From positions 1 to 64,000 of the forward strand of contig JBKBLG010000014.1 in NCBI GenBank assembly GCA_046296295.1: 64,000 nt of DNA, given 5' to 3'. The notes under the pieces are model-generated. The model was given only the letters and a program-made list of their open reading frames with translations. It ran no database searches and had not been told where the DNA came from. The first letter of the stretch is position 1. Every line of letters starts with the position of its first letter. The translations under genes were made by a program, and so were the position numbers. Shown here piece by piece: positions 62,997 through 64,000 of this stretch. This DNA comes from UBA10646 sp046296295. Lineage in GTDB: Bacteria; Bacteroidota; Bacteroidia; Chitinophagales; Chitinophagaceae.

Positions 62997-63062
62997 GCTT
63001 TTAAATTTTAAGCAAAGCAACATCATTGCATTACCACCTGCAATCACATAAGTATGTGAAAT

Positions 63063-63094
63063 AAAAAAGGTGTAGCCACAGCGCTACACCTTTT
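63063..63094 (-). terminator. Terminator of the phosphodiester glycosidase gene
   Basis: AAAAGGTGTAGC (63065-63076) and GCTACACCTTTT (63083-63094) are perfect 12-base arms. The A run on the left gives a T run on the minus strand. Confidence 0.85.
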
Positions 63095-63120
63095 ACCGTA
63101 AGGTTACTTTACAGTAAATG
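63090..63120. repeat. Inverted pair of 14-mer repeats touching a terminator
   Basis: A minus copy (63090-63103, one mismatch) and a plus copy (63107-63120, two mismatches) are three bases apart. The pair starts inside the terminator arm and ends one base before the glycosidase stop codon. Confidence 0.75.
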
Positions 63121-63121
63121 T

Positions 63122-64000
63122 TTATTTGCGTTTGATGATAACTGCACTAATTACACCACGCTCATTGCCACCATCGCCTGGGCGAACAGTGCGTGTACCA
63201 CCCACCACCATTGATGTTGAGCCGCCGCCATCGAGGTTGATGGCGTAAGTACAACCTAAATCTTTCAACATATTTGCTAGATTGTTAAGGTTGATGCCCG
63301 GATAGGTGGGACTGTTATCGCCTTCTACTGCTAGTAGCATAATAATGCCATTGCTCGTATGCCCAATGGCAGAACGAGGGCGTTCTGTGGTATTGTTCAC
63401 CGAAATCAACTCTTCGCTATCAGTTATTCTAATCGAATTATCGTACACTAGCATAGGTGAGCCCCCAATGGCACTTATAGTATTCCAAATAGTGCCACCT
63501 GCCGGAAAGTTGGCAGTAGGTACGGGCTGTGGAGCAACATTCAGTGCGTTGGGGCTTGGCTGTGGATAGCTATAAATTAAATCGTTACCTGTACCTACAT
63601 GATATATCCAAGCGGCACTTGGTGCTCCGGTACTACTTACGCCAAATGCAGCTCGGGTAGGAAAGTAGCTTGTATTGTTGCCATTAAATGTTCGTGTTAA
63701 CGCTTTAATGTTAGGGGCACTCACGGTATTATTATACTTCACCGTACTGAACGATTGTGTGCCGCCAAAATAACCACCATTGATGCAGGCATAAACAATG
63801 CCGGGTTCGGCATTGTAAAAGGCAGTTGGCGTGGTATTAGTTGCGGCCATCACAGGTTTAAACTCAAACATGGTGTTTCGACTATCGAAGGCTACACAAA
63901 AAGCTCTTGTGGTACGCCCCATATAGATAGTATCGAACTGGTATACTTGAATACCGGTGGGAAATGTTAAGCCTAGCGTACTACTAAGCTTCCAACCCGC
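63122..64000 (-). CDS. Phosphodiester glycosidase (NAGPA-like) family protein, 5' end beyond window
   Basis: The frame stays open to the window edge and has no start there, so the gene is cut. Upstream of the internal ATG at 63922 the reading continues as GWKLSSTLGLTFPTGIQVYQ and joins the rest without break. The C-terminal half has the NAGPA signature INLDGGGSTSMVVGG and NERGVISAVI. Family members remove a sugar from a phosphodiester, as in the mammalian uncovering enzyme. Export is likely but the signal peptide is outside the window. It is separated from the five-gene operon by a terminator. Confidence 0.85.
   Translation of the reverse strand, partial: AGWKLSSTLGLTFPTGIQVYQFDTIYMGRTTRAFCVAFDSRNTMFEFKPVMAATNTTPTAFYNAEPGIVYACINGGYFGGTQSFSTVKYNNTVSAPNIKALTRTFNGNNTSYFPTRAAFGVSSTGAPSAAWIYHVGTGNDLIYSYPQPSPNALNVAPQPVPTANFPAGGTIWNTISAIGGSPMLVYDNSIRITDSEELISVNNTTERPRSAIGHTSNGIIMLLAVEGDNSPTYPGINLNNLANMLKDLGCTYAINLDGGGSTSMVVGGTRTVRPGDGGNERGVISAVIIKRK

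Larger units (their letters stand above)
123..63120. repeat. Dispersed 14-mer family CCTTACGGTAAATG
   Basis: Exact plus copies start at 146, 3793, 6336, 12207, 31106, 44823, 55422 and 59791. Exact minus copies (read as CATTTACCGTAAGG) start at 2858, 15182, 24737, 49412, 53330, 57041, 58412 and 60567. One-mismatch copies start at 123, 7437, 11791, 48476, 49435, 49911, 56959, 61161 (plus) and 7501, 10432, 12526, 37949, 42605, 44955, 63090 (minus). Two-mismatch copies start at 16752, 22831, 42674, 62702 and 63107. An insertion variant with an extra G lies at 2998-3012. Most differences are transitions (A5 to G, T9 to C, G14 to A). Orientation is balanced (19 plus, 17 minus). About sixteen copies are inside genes in several reading frames, which argues that the DNA rather than a protein motif is conserved. 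The function is unknown. Confidence 0.9.

Noticed and set aside
123..63120. 14-mer repeat as a Chi-like or FtsK-polarity signal
   Set aside because: Those signals show strand bias relative to replication; here the orientations are balanced within the window. A bias on the genome scale could still be tested.
123..63120. 14-mer repeat as a CRISPR array or transposon end
   Set aside because: Copies are single, dispersed and without regular spacing, flanking target duplications or a linked transposase.

Overview
The window looks like a chromosomal segment of a Bacteroidota bacterium, most likely of the Chitinophagaceae or a close relative. This is inferred from content: paired SusC/SusD outer-membrane systems, GldC, type IX secretion sorting domains on two secreted hydrolases, ribosomal protein THX, DUF4286, a TAnnTTTG-type promoter, and moderately AT-rich DNA. 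No tRNA, rRNA, CRISPR array, phage or insertion sequence was seen.

Region by region. (1) 0.1-7.4 kb: housekeeping genes: a DivIC/FtsB septum protein, the BipA/TypA GTPase, a secreted beta-propeller, a LOG-family protein, exonuclease III, DUF4286, two tandem HU genes and THX. (2) 7.5-12.5 kb, minus strand: NAD kinase, CBS protein, alpha/beta hydrolase, CvpA, GatB/YqeY protein, GldC and a probable glycosyltransferase. (3) 12.6-17 kb: a polysaccharide deacetylase lipoprotein and a membrane-anchored hydrolase, then a minus-strand pair of a glycosyltransferase and an LpxH-like phosphoesterase. (4) 17.1-24.0 kb: an efflux operon, TetR-TolC-adaptor-RND pump, with a clear promoter/operator. (5) 24.8-27.6 kb: PdxH and DNA ligase LigA. 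(6) 27.8-49.4 kb: glycan utilisation. A secreted GH13 amylase-like enzyme, SusC, SusD and a SusE-like lipoprotein are followed by a Nudix-fold regulator whose catalytic box has decayed. Then come a second SusC/SusD pair and two tandem giant FG-GAP/ASPIC lipoproteins. (7) 49.4-53.4 kb: a broken lipoprotein gene, a xylulokinase-like kinase, and a MuiA-type DUF4139 protein with a SusC-like TonB plug segment inserted in it. (8) 53.4-53.5 kb: a corrupted assembly gap. (9) 53.7-64 kb: a GHL10-type secreted hydrolase, release factor 1, an amidohydrolase, RecO, superoxide dismutase, a five-gene minus-strand operon, and a phosphodiester glycosidase that runs off the window end.

The most striking feature is a dispersed 14-mer, CCTTACGGTAAATG. 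At least 36 copies with two or fewer mismatches lie along the window, in both orientations equally, inside genes in several reading frames and in spacers, often touching stop codons. A sister motif, ACTTACGTAAATR, occurs nine more times and sometimes pairs with it as an inverted repeat. The density and placement resemble DNA uptake sequences of naturally competent bacteria, but the function is unknown and other explanations remain open.
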